Assembly: GCA_944336125.1 (NCBI GenBank)
Contig: CALVLA010000009.1
Span: 1 to 54,728 of the forward strand
Length of the DNA: 54,728 bases
Reading direction: 5' to 3'
From: an uncultured Clostridia bacterium
GTDB lineage: Bacteria > Bacillota > Clostridia > Christensenellales > CAG-314
Every line of letters begins with the position of its first letter. Positions within the stretch are counted from its first letter, which is position 1. Shown here one piece after another: positions 25,788 to 35,300 of this stretch. The notes under the pieces are model-generated. The model had not been told where the DNA came from. It ran no database searches and worked only from the letters and a program-made list of their open reading frames with translations. The position numbers were made by a program, and so were the translations under genes.

Positions 25788-27233
25788 ATGGCTAACGTAA
25801 AATTTTTCAACGGTGAGAGTATTCCTCTCGAAATGCACAAGGTTCGTATCGTTCAGAAACTCAACCTTCTTCCTGTGGAAGAAAGGGTTAAGTGTATCGC
25901 CGAGGCAGGCAACAATACTTTTTTGCTTAAAAACAAGGACGTATTTTTGGATATGCTTACTGACAGCGGCGTAAACGCAATGAGTGACAGACAGCAGGCT
26001 GCAATGCTTGTTGCAGACGACAGCTATGCGGGAAGCGCAACCTTCACGAAACTCGAAAACAAAGTTAACGAAATTTTCGGTACTAAATATTTCTTGCCTG
26101 CTCACCAAGGCAGGGCTTGCGAAAACATACTTGCCATGACTTTTGTTAAAGCCGGCGACGTTGTTCCTATGAACTTTCACTTCACTACGCCTAAAGCTCA
26201 TATCACAAGACTTGGCGGCAGGGTAGAAGAGCTGCTTATAGACGAAGGTCTTAACCTTGTAAGCGACCATCCTTTCAAAGGCAATTTCGATTTGAACAAA
26301 CTCGAAAAATGCATTTTGGAAAACAAGGGTAAAATTCCGTTTATACGTATGGAAGCAGGCACCAACCTTATCGGCGGTCAGCCTTTCGAACTCGCTAACG
26401 CAAAGGCAGTTTGCGAATTGGCTAAAAAGTACGGTATTATGACGGTGCTTGACGCAAGTCTTTGGCAGGACAACCTTTACCTCATCAAAACAAGGGAGGA
26501 AGCTTGCAAAAACATGTCGCTCAGGGAAATTACCCTTGAAGTGGCAAAAGGCTTTGATATAATTTACTTCTCGGGACGCAAACTCGGTTTTGCCAGAGGC
26601 GGCGGTATCTGCATGCGCGACAAAGAGCTTTGCGAAAAAATGAAGGAACTTGTTCCGCTTTTCGAAGGATTTTTGACTTACGGCGGAATGAGCGTAAGAG
26701 AAATGGAAGCAATGACGGTTGGTCTTGACGAGACAATGGATGAGGACGTCATCTCGCAGGCACCGCAGTTCATTAGCTACATGGTTGAGGAATTCAAAAA
26801 AGCAGGCGTACCTGTCGTTACTCCTGCCGGCGGTCTCGGCTGCCACCTTGACGCTACAAGGTTTATTCCTCAGGTGCCTCAAAGCCAGTACCCTGCAGGC
26901 GCTCTTGCCTGTGCGGCATACATCGCAGGCGGAATAAGGGGTATGGAAAGGGGAACAATTTCCGAAGAAAGAGAACCTGACGGAAGTGAGCGTATGGCTG
27001 CGGTAGAGCTTTTGAGACTTGCAGTTCCTCGCCGTGTTTACACCTTGTCGCAAGTTAAATACGCAATCGACCGCATTATTTGGCTGTACCAGAACAGAGA
27101 CCTTATCGGTGGTTTGAAATTCGTCGAAGAACCGAAAGTACTTCGTTTCTTCTTTGGCAGACTTGAGCCGATTGGCGACTGGCAGCAAAAACTCGCAGAA
27201 AAATTCCGTAAGGATTTTGGCGACAGTCTTTGA
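25788..27233 (+). CDS. tyrosine phenol-lyase/tryptophanase family lyase
   Basis: 481-residue PLP-dependent beta-eliminating lyase. Recognisable sites: LTDSG (Thr58), HQGRACEN (Arg109), Asp222 for the PLP ring nitrogen, SGRK with Lys265 as the PLP lysine, and PRRVYT. Compared from memory with tyrosine phenol-lyase and tryptophanase, it has Arg388 in MERG (Arg381 of tyrosine phenol-lyase, Ile in tryptophanase) and Thr133 in FTTP, so it is closer to tyrosine phenol-lyase. It differs from both by Leu225 where Arg217/230 is expected (DASLWQDN) and Arg264 for the first Lys of SGKK. Reaction likely C-C lyase on an aromatic amino acid; substrate is not certain. Controlled by the tyrosine T-box. Confidence 0.85.
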   Translation: MANVKFFNGESIPLEMHKVRIVQKLNLLPVEERVKCIAEAGNNTFLLKNKDVFLDMLTDSGVNAMSDRQQAAMLVADDSYAGSATFTKLENKVNEIFGTKYFLPAHQGRACENILAMTFVKAGDVVPMNFHFTTPKAHITRLGGRVEELLIDEGLNLVSDHPFKGNFDLNKLEKCILENKGKIPFIRMEAGTNLIGGQPFELANAKAVCELAKKYGIMTVLDASLWQDNLYLIKTREEACKNMSLREITLEVAKGFDIIYFSGRKLGFARGGGICMRDKELCEKMKELVPLFEGFLTYGGMSVREMEAMTVGLDETMDEDVISQAPQFISYMVEEFKKAGVPVVTPAGGLGCHLDATRFIPQVPQSQYPAGALACAAYIAGGIRGMERGTISEEREPDGSERMAAVELLRLAVPRRVYTLSQVKYAIDRIIWLYQNRDLIGGLKFVEEPKVLRFFFGRLEPIGDWQQKLAEKFRKDFGDSL

Positions 27234-27240
27234 TTAAATA

Positions 27241-27270
27241 AAAAAACGCTTCCGCAAGGAAGCGTTTTTT
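27241..27270. terminator. bidirectional terminator
   Basis: AAAAAACGCTTCC pairs perfectly with GGAAGCGTTTTTT around GCAA, between two convergent genes. Confidence 0.92.
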
Positions 27271-27283
27271 ATTTTGTTTTGTT

Positions 27284-28480
27284 TTACATTGATTTAATAA
27301 TTTCGTCGGTAAGCGTTTCGATGTCGTCAAGACCTTTTTCGTCCAAAGCCGACTTTATGGTGACCATAGGCTCGATTACAGTCATGTTTTTCATTTGTGA
27401 AACAAGCTCTTTCATCTTTTTGCCCGAGTTAGGCGCCCATGAACCGTTTTCTATGAAAGCGACCTTGTGATTTTGAATGTTGTGCGCTTTCATGTCGTAA
27501 ATGACCGTTTCCATATTGGTGAAAATTTCGTTGTTGTAAGTAGGGCTAACAAATGCGATGTGGCTGCAACGGTATGCGTCGGCAATGATATATGAAAGGT
27601 GCGTCATCGATACGTCGTAAAGCACTACGTTGTTGACTCCTTTGTCGACAAGCTTTGATGCCAAAATCTGTGCCGCATTTTCAGTGTGTCCGTAAACGGA
27701 ACCGTAAACTATCATGACCGCTTTTTCGCATGCGTCGTACGAACTCCATTTGTTGTATTTTTCTACGATATACGGGATACATTTTGTCCATATAAAGCCG
27801 TGAAGAGGGCAGATAAGTTTTATGTCGAGAGCTGCTGCTTTTTTCAAAAGCATCTGAACCTGAGTTCCGTATTTACCTACTATGTTTGTGTAGTACCTTC
27901 TTGCTTCTCCCAACCATTTTGAAACCTCGATTTGCGTATCGAAAAGCTGTCCGTCAAGCGAACCGAATACGCCAAAAGCGTCTGCCGAAAACAAAATTTT
28001 GTCAGTTTCGTCGTATGCTACCATGACTTCAGGCCAGTGTACCATAGGAGCCATGTAAAAACGAAGAGTGTGACGTCCTGTGTTCAATGCGTCGCCTTCT
28101 CCTACCAAAACAGATTTTGATTGATAGTCTTCACCAAAAAACTGTTTGATCATCGTCTGAGTTTTTGCGTTGCATACGATTTTCATTTCAGGATAACGAA
28201 AAACCATTTCTTTAATGAGGGAACAGTGGTCGGGTTCCATATGGCTTACCACAAGATAATCGATGTTTTTTCCCTTCAATTCGTAAACAAGGTTTTCCAA
28301 AAACTGTTCGCCTACGATTTTGTCGACAGTGTCAAACAATACTGTTTTTTCGTCTTTAAGAAGATACGAATTGTAGCTCATTCCGTTAGGAACAGGATAC
28401 ATCCCCTCGAAAATAGAAATCTTTTTGCTTCCGCAGCCTATCCATGTGTAATCTTCGTTTATTTTTTTTGTGCAATACAT
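27284..28480 (-). CDS. A-type flavodiiron protein (FprA-like)
   Basis: 398 residues. The N-terminal beta-lactamase-like domain carries the diiron ligands HMEPDHC (HxExDH), MVHWPE, SADAFGVFG and PLHGFIW. The C-terminal ~140 residues are a flavodoxin domain (IVYGSVYGHTENAAQ) binding FMN. These proteins reduce O2 to water or NO to N2O in anaerobes, protecting oxygen-sensitive enzymes. ATG 28480 is used because GGAG sits just upstream; the ORF can extend six codons further. Divergent from the glycosyltransferase gene. Confidence 0.94.
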   Translation of the reverse strand: MYCTKKINEDYTWIGCGSKKISIFEGMYPVPNGMSYNSYLLKDEKTVLFDTVDKIVGEQFLENLVYELKGKNIDYLVVSHMEPDHCSLIKEMVFRYPEMKIVCNAKTQTMIKQFFGEDYQSKSVLVGEGDALNTGRHTLRFYMAPMVHWPEVMVAYDETDKILFSADAFGVFGSLDGQLFDTQIEVSKWLGEARRYYTNIVGKYGTQVQMLLKKAAALDIKLICPLHGFIWTKCIPYIVEKYNKWSSYDACEKAVMIVYGSVYGHTENAAQILASKLVDKGVNNVVLYDVSMTHLSYIIADAYRCSHIAFVSPTYNNEIFTNMETVIYDMKAHNIQNHKVAFIENGSWAPNSGKKMKELVSQMKNMTVIEPMVTIKSALDEKGLDDIETLTDEIIKSM

Positions 28481-28589
28481 AGTTTTCTCCTTGCTCAAAT
28501 ATTAGCACAAAAATTTTGTTTTGACACTTGTTTTGAGATAAATCCGATTCGTTTTTTGTCTTTATTAAAATTATAATTTTGTCAGTTTA

Positions 28590-28618
28590 TTGTAAATTAA
28601 ATTAAAATATAATATAAT
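28590..28618 (+). promoter_or_regulatory. promoter of the glycosyltransferase gene
   Basis: TTGTAA, 17-bp spacer, TATAAT; ribosome site AGGAG before ATG 28648. Confidence 0.7.
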
Positions 28619-28647
28619 ACACTTATATTTAATGACAGGAGTTTTCG

Positions 28648-29772
28648 ATGAAGGCATTGATTCTTACTATGACGTGCGGCGAAGGACATAACAGCATCGC
28701 AAAAAATTTTGCCGAATTTTTTAAAAACGCCGGCGTCGAAACCGAAATCGTCGATATTTACCGTGCCAAAAAATTTGACAAGTGGATAAATAATCATGCT
28801 TATCTGCTGTCATGCAAGTATATTCCTAAAATTTATCACAAAATTTGGACAAGGCTTAAATACTCCGATCCCGACAAAAGAAGATACAAAAATACTTTTC
28901 AAACGTCAATTAAGTGCTGCCTTAAAGACGTCGAAAACGAAATTAAAAAATTTCAGCCTGATTTTATAGTCTGCACTCATTTTAACGCAAGCGGCGTAGT
29001 GGACAGGCTCAGGCGTGAAAACAGGATAGACAAAAACATTAAACTGTTTTCTTACCTCACCGATTTTTATCCTCATCCGTGTTGGGAGGACAGCATAGGT
29101 GTGGACTATGTGTTTATTATCAATTCCTGCGCCGAAAAGCAGCTTGTCGACAAAGGCTTTAAAAAAGAGCAGCTTGTCGAAGTAGGCTTTCCCGTCAACG
29201 CGAGGTTTTTTGAAAAAACCGACAAAAGGGAAATTCGCAAAAAACTGGGGCTTGACGAAAATCTTTTTACCGTTATGGTTTCAAGCGGCGGCTTCGGTAT
29301 AGGCAGAAATTACAATGTGCTGAAAAAACTGTTGTTGTGCAAAAGTAAAGTTCAAATTATTATAGCAAACGGTCACAACAAAAGCTCTTTTGTCCATTGT
29401 CAAAACATCATAAAATCAAAAAATTTAACAAACGTTTTGAACTTAGGCTTTGCGGATAATATGCACGAGTTGCTGGGTTGCTCCGACGTTTCCGTTTCGC
29501 GAGGCGGATGCGCAACTTTATGTGAGGCAATTGCAAAAAACGTTCCTGTCATTGCCCGAGAAAACATAATCATTAATGAAGCCGAAAATGCTGATTTTCT
29601 TCAACAAAGGGGCTGCTGTGTACGACTGAAAAAACTGGATGAATTGCCTAAAATTATCGACGACCTTAATGAAAATCGCATGCGGTATAAGGAAATGAGC
29701 GAAGCCTGCAACGGTATTTTAAAAACCGACACGCTGCAAAACGTGTTAAACTTTATAAAATCGGTTGTTTAA
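28648..29772 (+). CDS. MGDG-synthase/UgtP-type glycosyltransferase
   Basis: 374 residues of the GT28 family that transfers sugar from UDP-sugar to diacylglycerol (MGDG synthase, UgtP). The N-terminal domain has the membrane-associated start TMTCGEGHNSIAKNF. The C-terminal domain has VSSGGFGIGRN and SVSRGGCATLCEAIA with the nucleotide-binding GGxxT/E region. Expected at the inner face of the membrane, making glycolipid for membrane or lipoteichoic-acid anchor. Acceptor and sugar cannot be determined. Confidence 0.88.
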   Translation: MKALILTMTCGEGHNSIAKNFAEFFKNAGVETEIVDIYRAKKFDKWINNHAYLLSCKYIPKIYHKIWTRLKYSDPDKRRYKNTFQTSIKCCLKDVENEIKKFQPDFIVCTHFNASGVVDRLRRENRIDKNIKLFSYLTDFYPHPCWEDSIGVDYVFIINSCAEKQLVDKGFKKEQLVEVGFPVNARFFEKTDKREIRKKLGLDENLFTVMVSSGGFGIGRNYNVLKKLLLCKSKVQIIIANGHNKSSFVHCQNIIKSKNLTNVLNLGFADNMHELLGCSDVSVSRGGCATLCEAIAKNVPVIARENIIINEAENADFLQQRGCCVRLKKLDELPKIIDDLNENRMRYKEMSEACNGILKTDTLQNVLNFIKSVV

Positions 29773-29808
29773 AACAGACAAAACCGTTGCGTTTTGTCTG
29801 TTTTTATG
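29772..29808 (+). terminator. terminator after the glycosyltransferase
   Basis: AAAACAGACAAAAC pairs perfectly with GTTTTGTCTGTTTT, followed by Ts. Confidence 0.92.
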
Positions 29809-29836
29809 TAAAAAATTTATATGATACGAGGTAGGT

Positions 29837-30403
29837 ATGACAAACGAAAAATTTTTGGAATATATGCAAAGCGGAAACACGGTTAAGGCAAACTCCGAAG
29901 CGCATCTCAAAATGCATGAGCTTGCAAGAAGAGCTCAGCAAATTACGGCAGAGTTAAACTGCGGCTTTCACGAAAACGACGAAAAAGCAAAATTATTTTC
30001 AAAACTGATTGACAAGGAAGTGGGCGAAAACTTCGGTTTGTTTCCGCCGTTTTACACCGATTGCGGAATAAACATTGCAGTGGGCAAAAATGTTTTTATC
30101 AATTCATGCTGCTGTTTTCAGGATCAAGGCGGTATCGAAATAGGCGACGGAACTATGATAGGACATCAGGTAGTTATTGCGACGCTTAATCACGATTTAA
30201 TTCCCGAAAACAGGCAGGACATGGTTGCTCGCAAAGTAAAAATAGGCAAAAACGTTTGGATAGGTTCACATGCTACGATTTTGCATGGCGTTTCGATAGG
30301 AGACAACGCCGTTGTGGCTGCCGGTTCGGTGGTTACCTGCGATGTGCCTGAAAACGCCGTTGTGGCAGGTGTTCCTGCTAAAACAAAAAAATACGTTAAA
30401 TGA
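29837..30403 (+). CDS. maltose/galactoside O-acetyltransferase-type hexapeptide protein
   Basis: 188-residue left-handed beta-helix acetyltransferase of the Maa/LacA type. The N-terminal helical part (MTNEKFLEYMQSG) is followed by hexapeptide repeats, catalytic His in LNHD, and the C-terminal GVPAKTKKYVK loop that closes the CoA site. It acetylates a sugar hydroxyl using acetyl-CoA; the substrate is unknown. A GAGGTAGG ribosome site precedes. It is four bases or fewer from the next gene (the stop overlaps the longer frame). Confidence 0.9.
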   Translation: MTNEKFLEYMQSGNTVKANSEAHLKMHELARRAQQITAELNCGFHENDEKAKLFSKLIDKEVGENFGLFPPFYTDCGINIAVGKNVFINSCCCFQDQGGIEIGDGTMIGHQVVIATLNHDLIPENRQDMVARKVKIGKNVWIGSHATILHGVSIGDNAVVAAGSVVTCDVPENAVVAGVPAKTKKYVK

Positions 30404-30411
30404 GGTGGGTT

Positions 30412-30951
30412 ATGTCAAAAAAAGTTTTTATAGTTTCATCTACCATGAGAAAAAACGGCAACTCGGAATTGCTTGCCGATGAATTTGCAAAAGGCGCTGC
30501 GGCAGCAGGAAACGAAGTTGACAAAATCTCGCTGCGAGATATTCAGCTTAAATTTTGCATAGGCTGCCTTGCATGTCAAAAAAGCGGCAAGTGCGTGCAT
30601 AACGACGGGATGACGGAAATTTATTCACGTGTGCAAAACGCCGACGTGCTGGTGTTTGCGACGCCCGTTTACTACTACGAAATGTCGGGACAGCTCAAAA
30701 CCTTTATCGACAGACTTAATCCGCTTTTCCCTAAGGATAACAAGTTTAAAAAAGTTTATTTGCTTGCTTCGTCCGCCGATACTTCCGAAAGCGCAATGGA
30801 AGGAGCGATAAAAGGAGTTCAGGGATTTATCGACTGCTTTGAAGGAGTATCTTTAGGCGGCGTGGTTTACGGCGTAGGGGCGGAAGCCGCAGGTGATATC
30901 AAAAATACTCCTGCTATGAAACAAGCTTACGAAACGGGTAAAAATGTTTAA
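30412..30951 (+). CDS. flavodoxin-like NAD(P)H-dependent oxidoreductase
   Basis: 179 residues of the NADPH-dependent FMN reductase / iron-sulfur flavoprotein family. N-terminal phosphate loop VSSTMRKNGNSELL binds FMN. CIGCLACQKSGKCVH is a Cys cluster of the 4Fe-4S iron-sulfur flavoprotein type. TPVYYYEMSGQLKTFIDR is the conserved dimer segment. The start MSKKV is placed at 30412 on a GAGGTGGG site eight bases after the preceding stop. Its role may be electron transfer; the substrate is unknown. Confidence 0.88.
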   Translation: MSKKVFIVSSTMRKNGNSELLADEFAKGAAAAGNEVDKISLRDIQLKFCIGCLACQKSGKCVHNDGMTEIYSRVQNADVLVFATPVYYYEMSGQLKTFIDRLNPLFPKDNKFKKVYLLASSADTSESAMEGAIKGVQGFIDCFEGVSLGGVVYGVGAEAAGDIKNTPAMKQAYETGKNV

Positions 30952-30954
30952 TAT

Positions 30955-30983
30955 TAAAGCGGCGTTTTCACGCCGCTTTTAAT
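30955..30983. terminator. bidirectional terminator
   Basis: AAAGCGGCG pairs with CGCCGCTTT between two convergent genes, with A- and T-runs on both sides. Confidence 0.9.
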
Positions 30984-31669
30984 TCTTTCTCCTGTCGCTT
31001 TTGCATTTTTCGCCAACTTTTGAAACCGTAAAGGTCGTTTAACAAAAACATCAAAAAACAAATTGCCATCGGAAGATAATCTGTTTGAGTAATCGTTGCG
31101 GCAGTCCACAGCACAACGAGTACTATGTCGTTCAAAGCGTATCCCAGCGCGTAGTAAGGACTTCTTAGCAGGGTGAGATATGCCGCAAAAAAACTTGTCG
31201 CAATCGAAACCGTGCTGACGGCAAGATTTGTCGTTCCGAGTGCTTTCAATATGAAATAAAAAACAAAAGTTACCGCTGCCGTCAGTATTGTCATGACGGC
31301 GATTTGTTTTTTTGTCATTCTCATGACGGCTACTTCAGCCGTGTTTTTGAAAGGGTGACGCAACCACGCTATCATAGTAAGCAAAGCAATGGGAGCCGTC
31401 ATTCCGAGGTATGTTATCATTTCGCCGTAATAACGGAAAAAGTATGACACTATTCCGTAAAATACCGAAAAAATAATCATCAGTAGCTGTCCGAATGCGT
31501 TGCCTTTTGCTACAAAAATCAAAGACGTTATGCCAATCAAAGAGGACATAAGGGTCAGAATGTCGTTTGACGAAACGGCAACAAAGGACAGCACTATTGC
31601 AAGCGACGAACACAGCCACAACGTAATCTCAAATTTAGTGAAGTTTTTTAAGCTTAAAAGTTTTTTCAT
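30968..31669 (-). CDS. pnuC: PnuC-type nicotinamide riboside transporter
   Basis: 233 residues with about seven transmembrane helices, polytopic PnuC family, which facilitates uptake of nicotinamide riboside (or a related vitamin). Hallmarks are FGQLLMIIFSVFYGIVSYFFRYYGEMITY and the C-terminal LPMAICFLMFLLNDLYGFKSWRKM, shown here in shortened positions around residues 66-95 and 203-225. Start is uncertain: MKKLL at 31669 has no ribosome site, and an upstream in-frame ATG at 31693 lies inside the leader hairpin. A structured leader and a consensus promoter lie upstream. Confidence 0.85.
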   Translation of the reverse strand: MKKLLSLKNFTKFEITLWLCSSLAIVLSFVAVSSNDILTLMSSLIGITSLIFVAKGNAFGQLLMIIFSVFYGIVSYFFRYYGEMITYLGMTAPIALLTMIAWLRHPFKNTAEVAVMRMTKKQIAVMTILTAAVTFVFYFILKALGTTNLAVSTVSIATSFFAAYLTLLRSPYYALGYALNDIVLVVLWTAATITQTDYLPMAICFLMFLLNDLYGFKSWRKMQKRQEKELKAA

Positions 31670-31760
31670 AACAAACAAAAAAGCACCCGTCATGCGCTTC
31701 TTCTAAGACCTAACGACGCGCACACGAATGCATGGCATTCATTCTACCCGGTGGCAGTTT
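31670..31760 (-). promoter_or_regulatory. structured leader RNA of pnuC, candidate riboswitch
   Basis: The ~90-nt minus-strand leader starts ~6 bases after the -10 and contains a perfect hairpin (GAATGC-CAT-GCATTC, 31726-31740) and a terminator-like stem, GTGCGCGTC with GACGGGTGC (31715-31723 and 31683-31691), followed by a six-T run reaching the gene start. A terminator so close to the start codon is typical of attenuation. I do not recognise the ligand class; NAD+-related or other vitamin control would fit the gene. Confidence 0.55.
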
Positions 31761-31766
31761 TTTTGT

Positions 31767-31795
31767 ATTTTAATTCAAGTTTTTTCCGCTGTCAA
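31767..31795 (-). promoter_or_regulatory. promoter of pnuC
   Basis: On the minus strand TTGACA, 17-bp spacer, TAAAAT. Confidence 0.75.
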
Positions 31796-31908
31796 CAATA
31801 TACTCGAAAATTTCAATTTGACAATTTACTCAAAAATTACATTCTCTTTACCTGTTTCGGGTATTTGTTTTTTAAAAAAAACAGTATCATTCAAAAAAGG
31901 AGGATGTT

Positions 31909-32358
31909 ATGGAAAACAGTGAGGAAAAAAGCAAAAAAATTGTGTTGGTTGTTTTTACGGTAATTGTATTTGCTGCGGCATTGCTTGCAGTTTTTTTACC
32001 TAAGGACAGCGGAGGGTACAGAGACGTTTACATGATACTTTATGACGAAAGCGTAAATTACCGCTATGACACTCGGAACACAGATTCTAGCATTAACAGT
32101 TATGTGATTTATCAATATGACGGTAATTCGCATTTGCCTCAATTTGAAGTGTATGACCTTGAAACCGAGGAATTGATAACAGAGGGAAAAAGAGACATGG
32201 GGGTAACATACTTCGGGGTTGATTCGTTCGGCGACAAATATACGGTTTTATTGGGCGAACCTCCTTACAAAAAAGGAGAGTATACCGTAAGATTTTATTT
32301 TGAAGGTTACAAAAATTTTAGCAGAAAAACTTATCAAATAGGATTGTATATTGTCTGA
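31909..32358 (+). CDS. single-pass membrane protein, extracellular domain unknown
   Basis: 149 residues: a basic N-terminus, one transmembrane helix (about 9-30), then ~115 extracellular residues rich in Asp, Tyr and Thr, beta-rich. AAAGGAGG precedes the ATG. It lies 20 bases upstream of a large secreted protein gene and is probably cotranscribed. No family recognised. Confidence 0.75.
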   Translation: MENSEEKSKKIVLVVFTVIVFAAALLAVFLPKDSGGYRDVYMILYDESVNYRYDTRNTDSSINSYVIYQYDGNSHLPQFEVYDLETEELITEGKRDMGVTYFGVDSFGDKYTVLLGEPPYKKGEYTVRFYFEGYKNFSRKTYQIGLYIV

Positions 32359-32378
32359 TAAATAAGAGGAGAAGAAAA

Positions 32379-35300
32379 ATGAAAACAAAGACTTTTGCTT
32401 TTTTGATTGCAATTTGTTTGTTTGCTTTATGCGGAGTTTTTTTTGTTTCGGATGAATCGTATGCTTTGACCGAAAGCTCTTTTTTAAGCGTTTCGGACGA
32501 AACTGCAATAAACGTTGAAGAATATACCGATTCGGACTTACTTTTGCCGGTAGAGACATCAAACTTACAGGGAGAGTGGATAAGGGATTATAAAAGTACA
32601 CTGTATACTGAATACACCACAAATTATACTTGTGACAACCCTATTGTACAGATAGTGCCGAGAGAGTTTTTTGAAAACAAGGGGCAATATTTTTACATAG
32701 GAAAAGAGTACGGATTTTTTGTTTATACCCGTGAAAACACTCAATTCGGCAACTCGTCTACTGTTTATGTATTTGACATAACGTATGACTTATCGCTTGA
32801 AGAAAACGACTTTGCGGTTGTTGAAATAACGCCGTTGTTTTGCTATGAATTTTACTATCTGACAAGTGAAAACAATTTTCAATATAAGCAGGAAATTTTT
32901 ACTTCCGGAGAATTTATGGGTTATGACGGAATTTTTAACTTGGCTGTTTCGGAAGGATTAAACGACATTGTTGTTGCCGCAAAATTTATAGATACCAGGA
33001 ACAGTGAAAGCGGTTTTGTTGAAAACAACAATTATTTTTTAAAAGATGTTGTGTTTAATGCAAACATTTACAACGAGCACCGTTTAAATGACGGAGATGA
33101 GGGGTACAGCGTAAATGAAGATAACGGTTCGTTTTTTACCTCAATTAATACGCAGTTTAAAGCCACAAATATTAACAGTTCTGACGATTTGACTATTACA
33201 TATTTGGGAGCCACAGCAGGACTTGTTTTTGATTTGCTGCCAGGGCTTGACGCAATCAAGGCGACAGTAAGTTTTGCCGACTATGCAGCTGCGCTGGATA
33301 AGGCAAACAGCGAATTGGTTTCGGAAGTATCAAACATAAAAAGCAACACTTCTTACGACGTGTTGGCAAATGAAATGTTCAATTCCAAACAGTCGCAAAT
33401 TGCAAATTACGGACGACTTATACGTTCGGCATATGCAGGCATAACTTCCAGCGAAGATGATCCGATTTTGTTCAGCACTAAACAAAATCATTTTATTCAG
33501 GCAAAATTTAAGGTTTCGCATACTGCCGACACTGCATGGCAAACACGTTTTGTAAGCAACATCGCCGCACAAATTGTCAGATTAAGCACAAATCAAAATA
33601 TTGTAGAGGTGGCAAAATGCGAAGGAGAACCGGCAAAAACTCCTCAGTTTTTGAGGGGACAGTCTGAAGAATACCTAACCGTTAATATTGGAAATAATGA
33701 TCTTTACATTTTGCCTTACGGAAAGGCTTGCTATACTTTTTTGCCTGTATATTCTAGTAAATATATATTCTATTCTGAAATGTCAGAAAATATGATTGCG
33801 GTAATAAAGCATCTATCAGAGACAATTCAAGTTGACTATGAATCAAATGGTTTTTCGGTGTTTTTAGAGAAAGATAAAGTTTATGACATTGAAATTAAAA
33901 TTGCAGACAATTCTGTTGCATTGAATGAAAATTTACATCTGGCAATGAATAGTTATGTCGATCAGGCGATAATACATATGCCACCAAATTGCAGTAACAT
34001 ATTTATAAAATATCAATCTTCTACCAGCGGTGCTTTTCACCTGACAGCAAATAACGGGGCTTTAATCGGAGCAATTTATGATGAAAATTGGGAGCAAATA
34101 AATTTTGAGCCTTACAATGAGTACAAGGATTTTTATTTCGACAATCAAAAATTTTACTACATTGAATTAAAAAATCCTTCACAGCAAAACAAAACTGTTT
34201 CAATTCAAAAATCGGAAGTTTCGGAATTTCAAAAAACAAACAGTATAAATCAGATTGCTAAAATTTCGTATTTTATCGCTCCGACAGAGGGTACATATAT
34301 TTTTTACTGTAAGGAAAAAGTCAGTTGGTTAAAAGTTGCTTTTTATAAAGAAAACGGAACTGTTATAGCGCCTGAAACTGTTTTGATGGAAAATAACACT
34401 ATTTTAGGTTATGCAATTTATTTGGGAAAAAATGAAAAAATTTTTGTGGGATTATCAACGCAATCAAGTGAATTTCAAACATTGAACTTCGAGCTTGACG
34501 TTGATACCAAGGTCATAGACTGGTATGTCAATGACGCAAATATTGCTTCAGGCGATTCGGTAAGCATTAAGAGGGGAGAAGTGTTTAAAGCGGAAGTTTT
34601 TCTTAACGGCGAAAACATAAGCCATCTTATTTATGCCGGCAGCACTTTTCAGAAATATCAGCAAAGCACAAATTATTGGAAAAACACAGAAGGACAGGAA
34701 TGCGGTTTTCATGAAATGCGTCTTAAAGGAGATTACGCAAGCAAAGTGTTTATCTGCTTGGAGTATGAATTTGATGATTTTGAGTTTAATGTTATCAACG
34801 AAAACGGAAAAGTTTTTTTGACTTGGGGATTAATACCTGATGTTACATCAATAACATTTGAAGTATTAAATAATTCCAGAACAGTATTTGTCGATAAAAA
34901 TGTTGCACAAAACAGCTTAAAAATCGATATAACTAATCAAATATCATCTATTGCCTCAAACGTCGCAGTAATAAACGTTAAACTCAAATCAATTACTATA
35001 GAATATCTTAGTGAGCAAAATACAATTACGGATTTTTTAATAAATTGCGAAAATAAAAATGTAGTTTGCGGTTTTAACAGATATTTTGCAGGCGGTGAAG
35101 GTACAAGTGAAAATCCTTTTATTATTTCAACTTTTGAACATTTCAGTAATATTAATAAAATAACTTATCACGACGATATAGACGGCGTTACATTTGTTAC
35201 AGGATATTATAAATTACTTAACAACATTACGCTTTCTTCAAGTTGGTCACCTATAGGTTTTGGTACGGATGGTTTTAACGGTAATTTTAACGGCAACGGC

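Noticed and set aside
25698..27188. 496-residue minus-strand ORF opposite the lyase gene
   Set aside because: Antisense shadow with high Phe/Cys/His and no family match; the plus strand has a clear enzyme, T-box and ribosome site.
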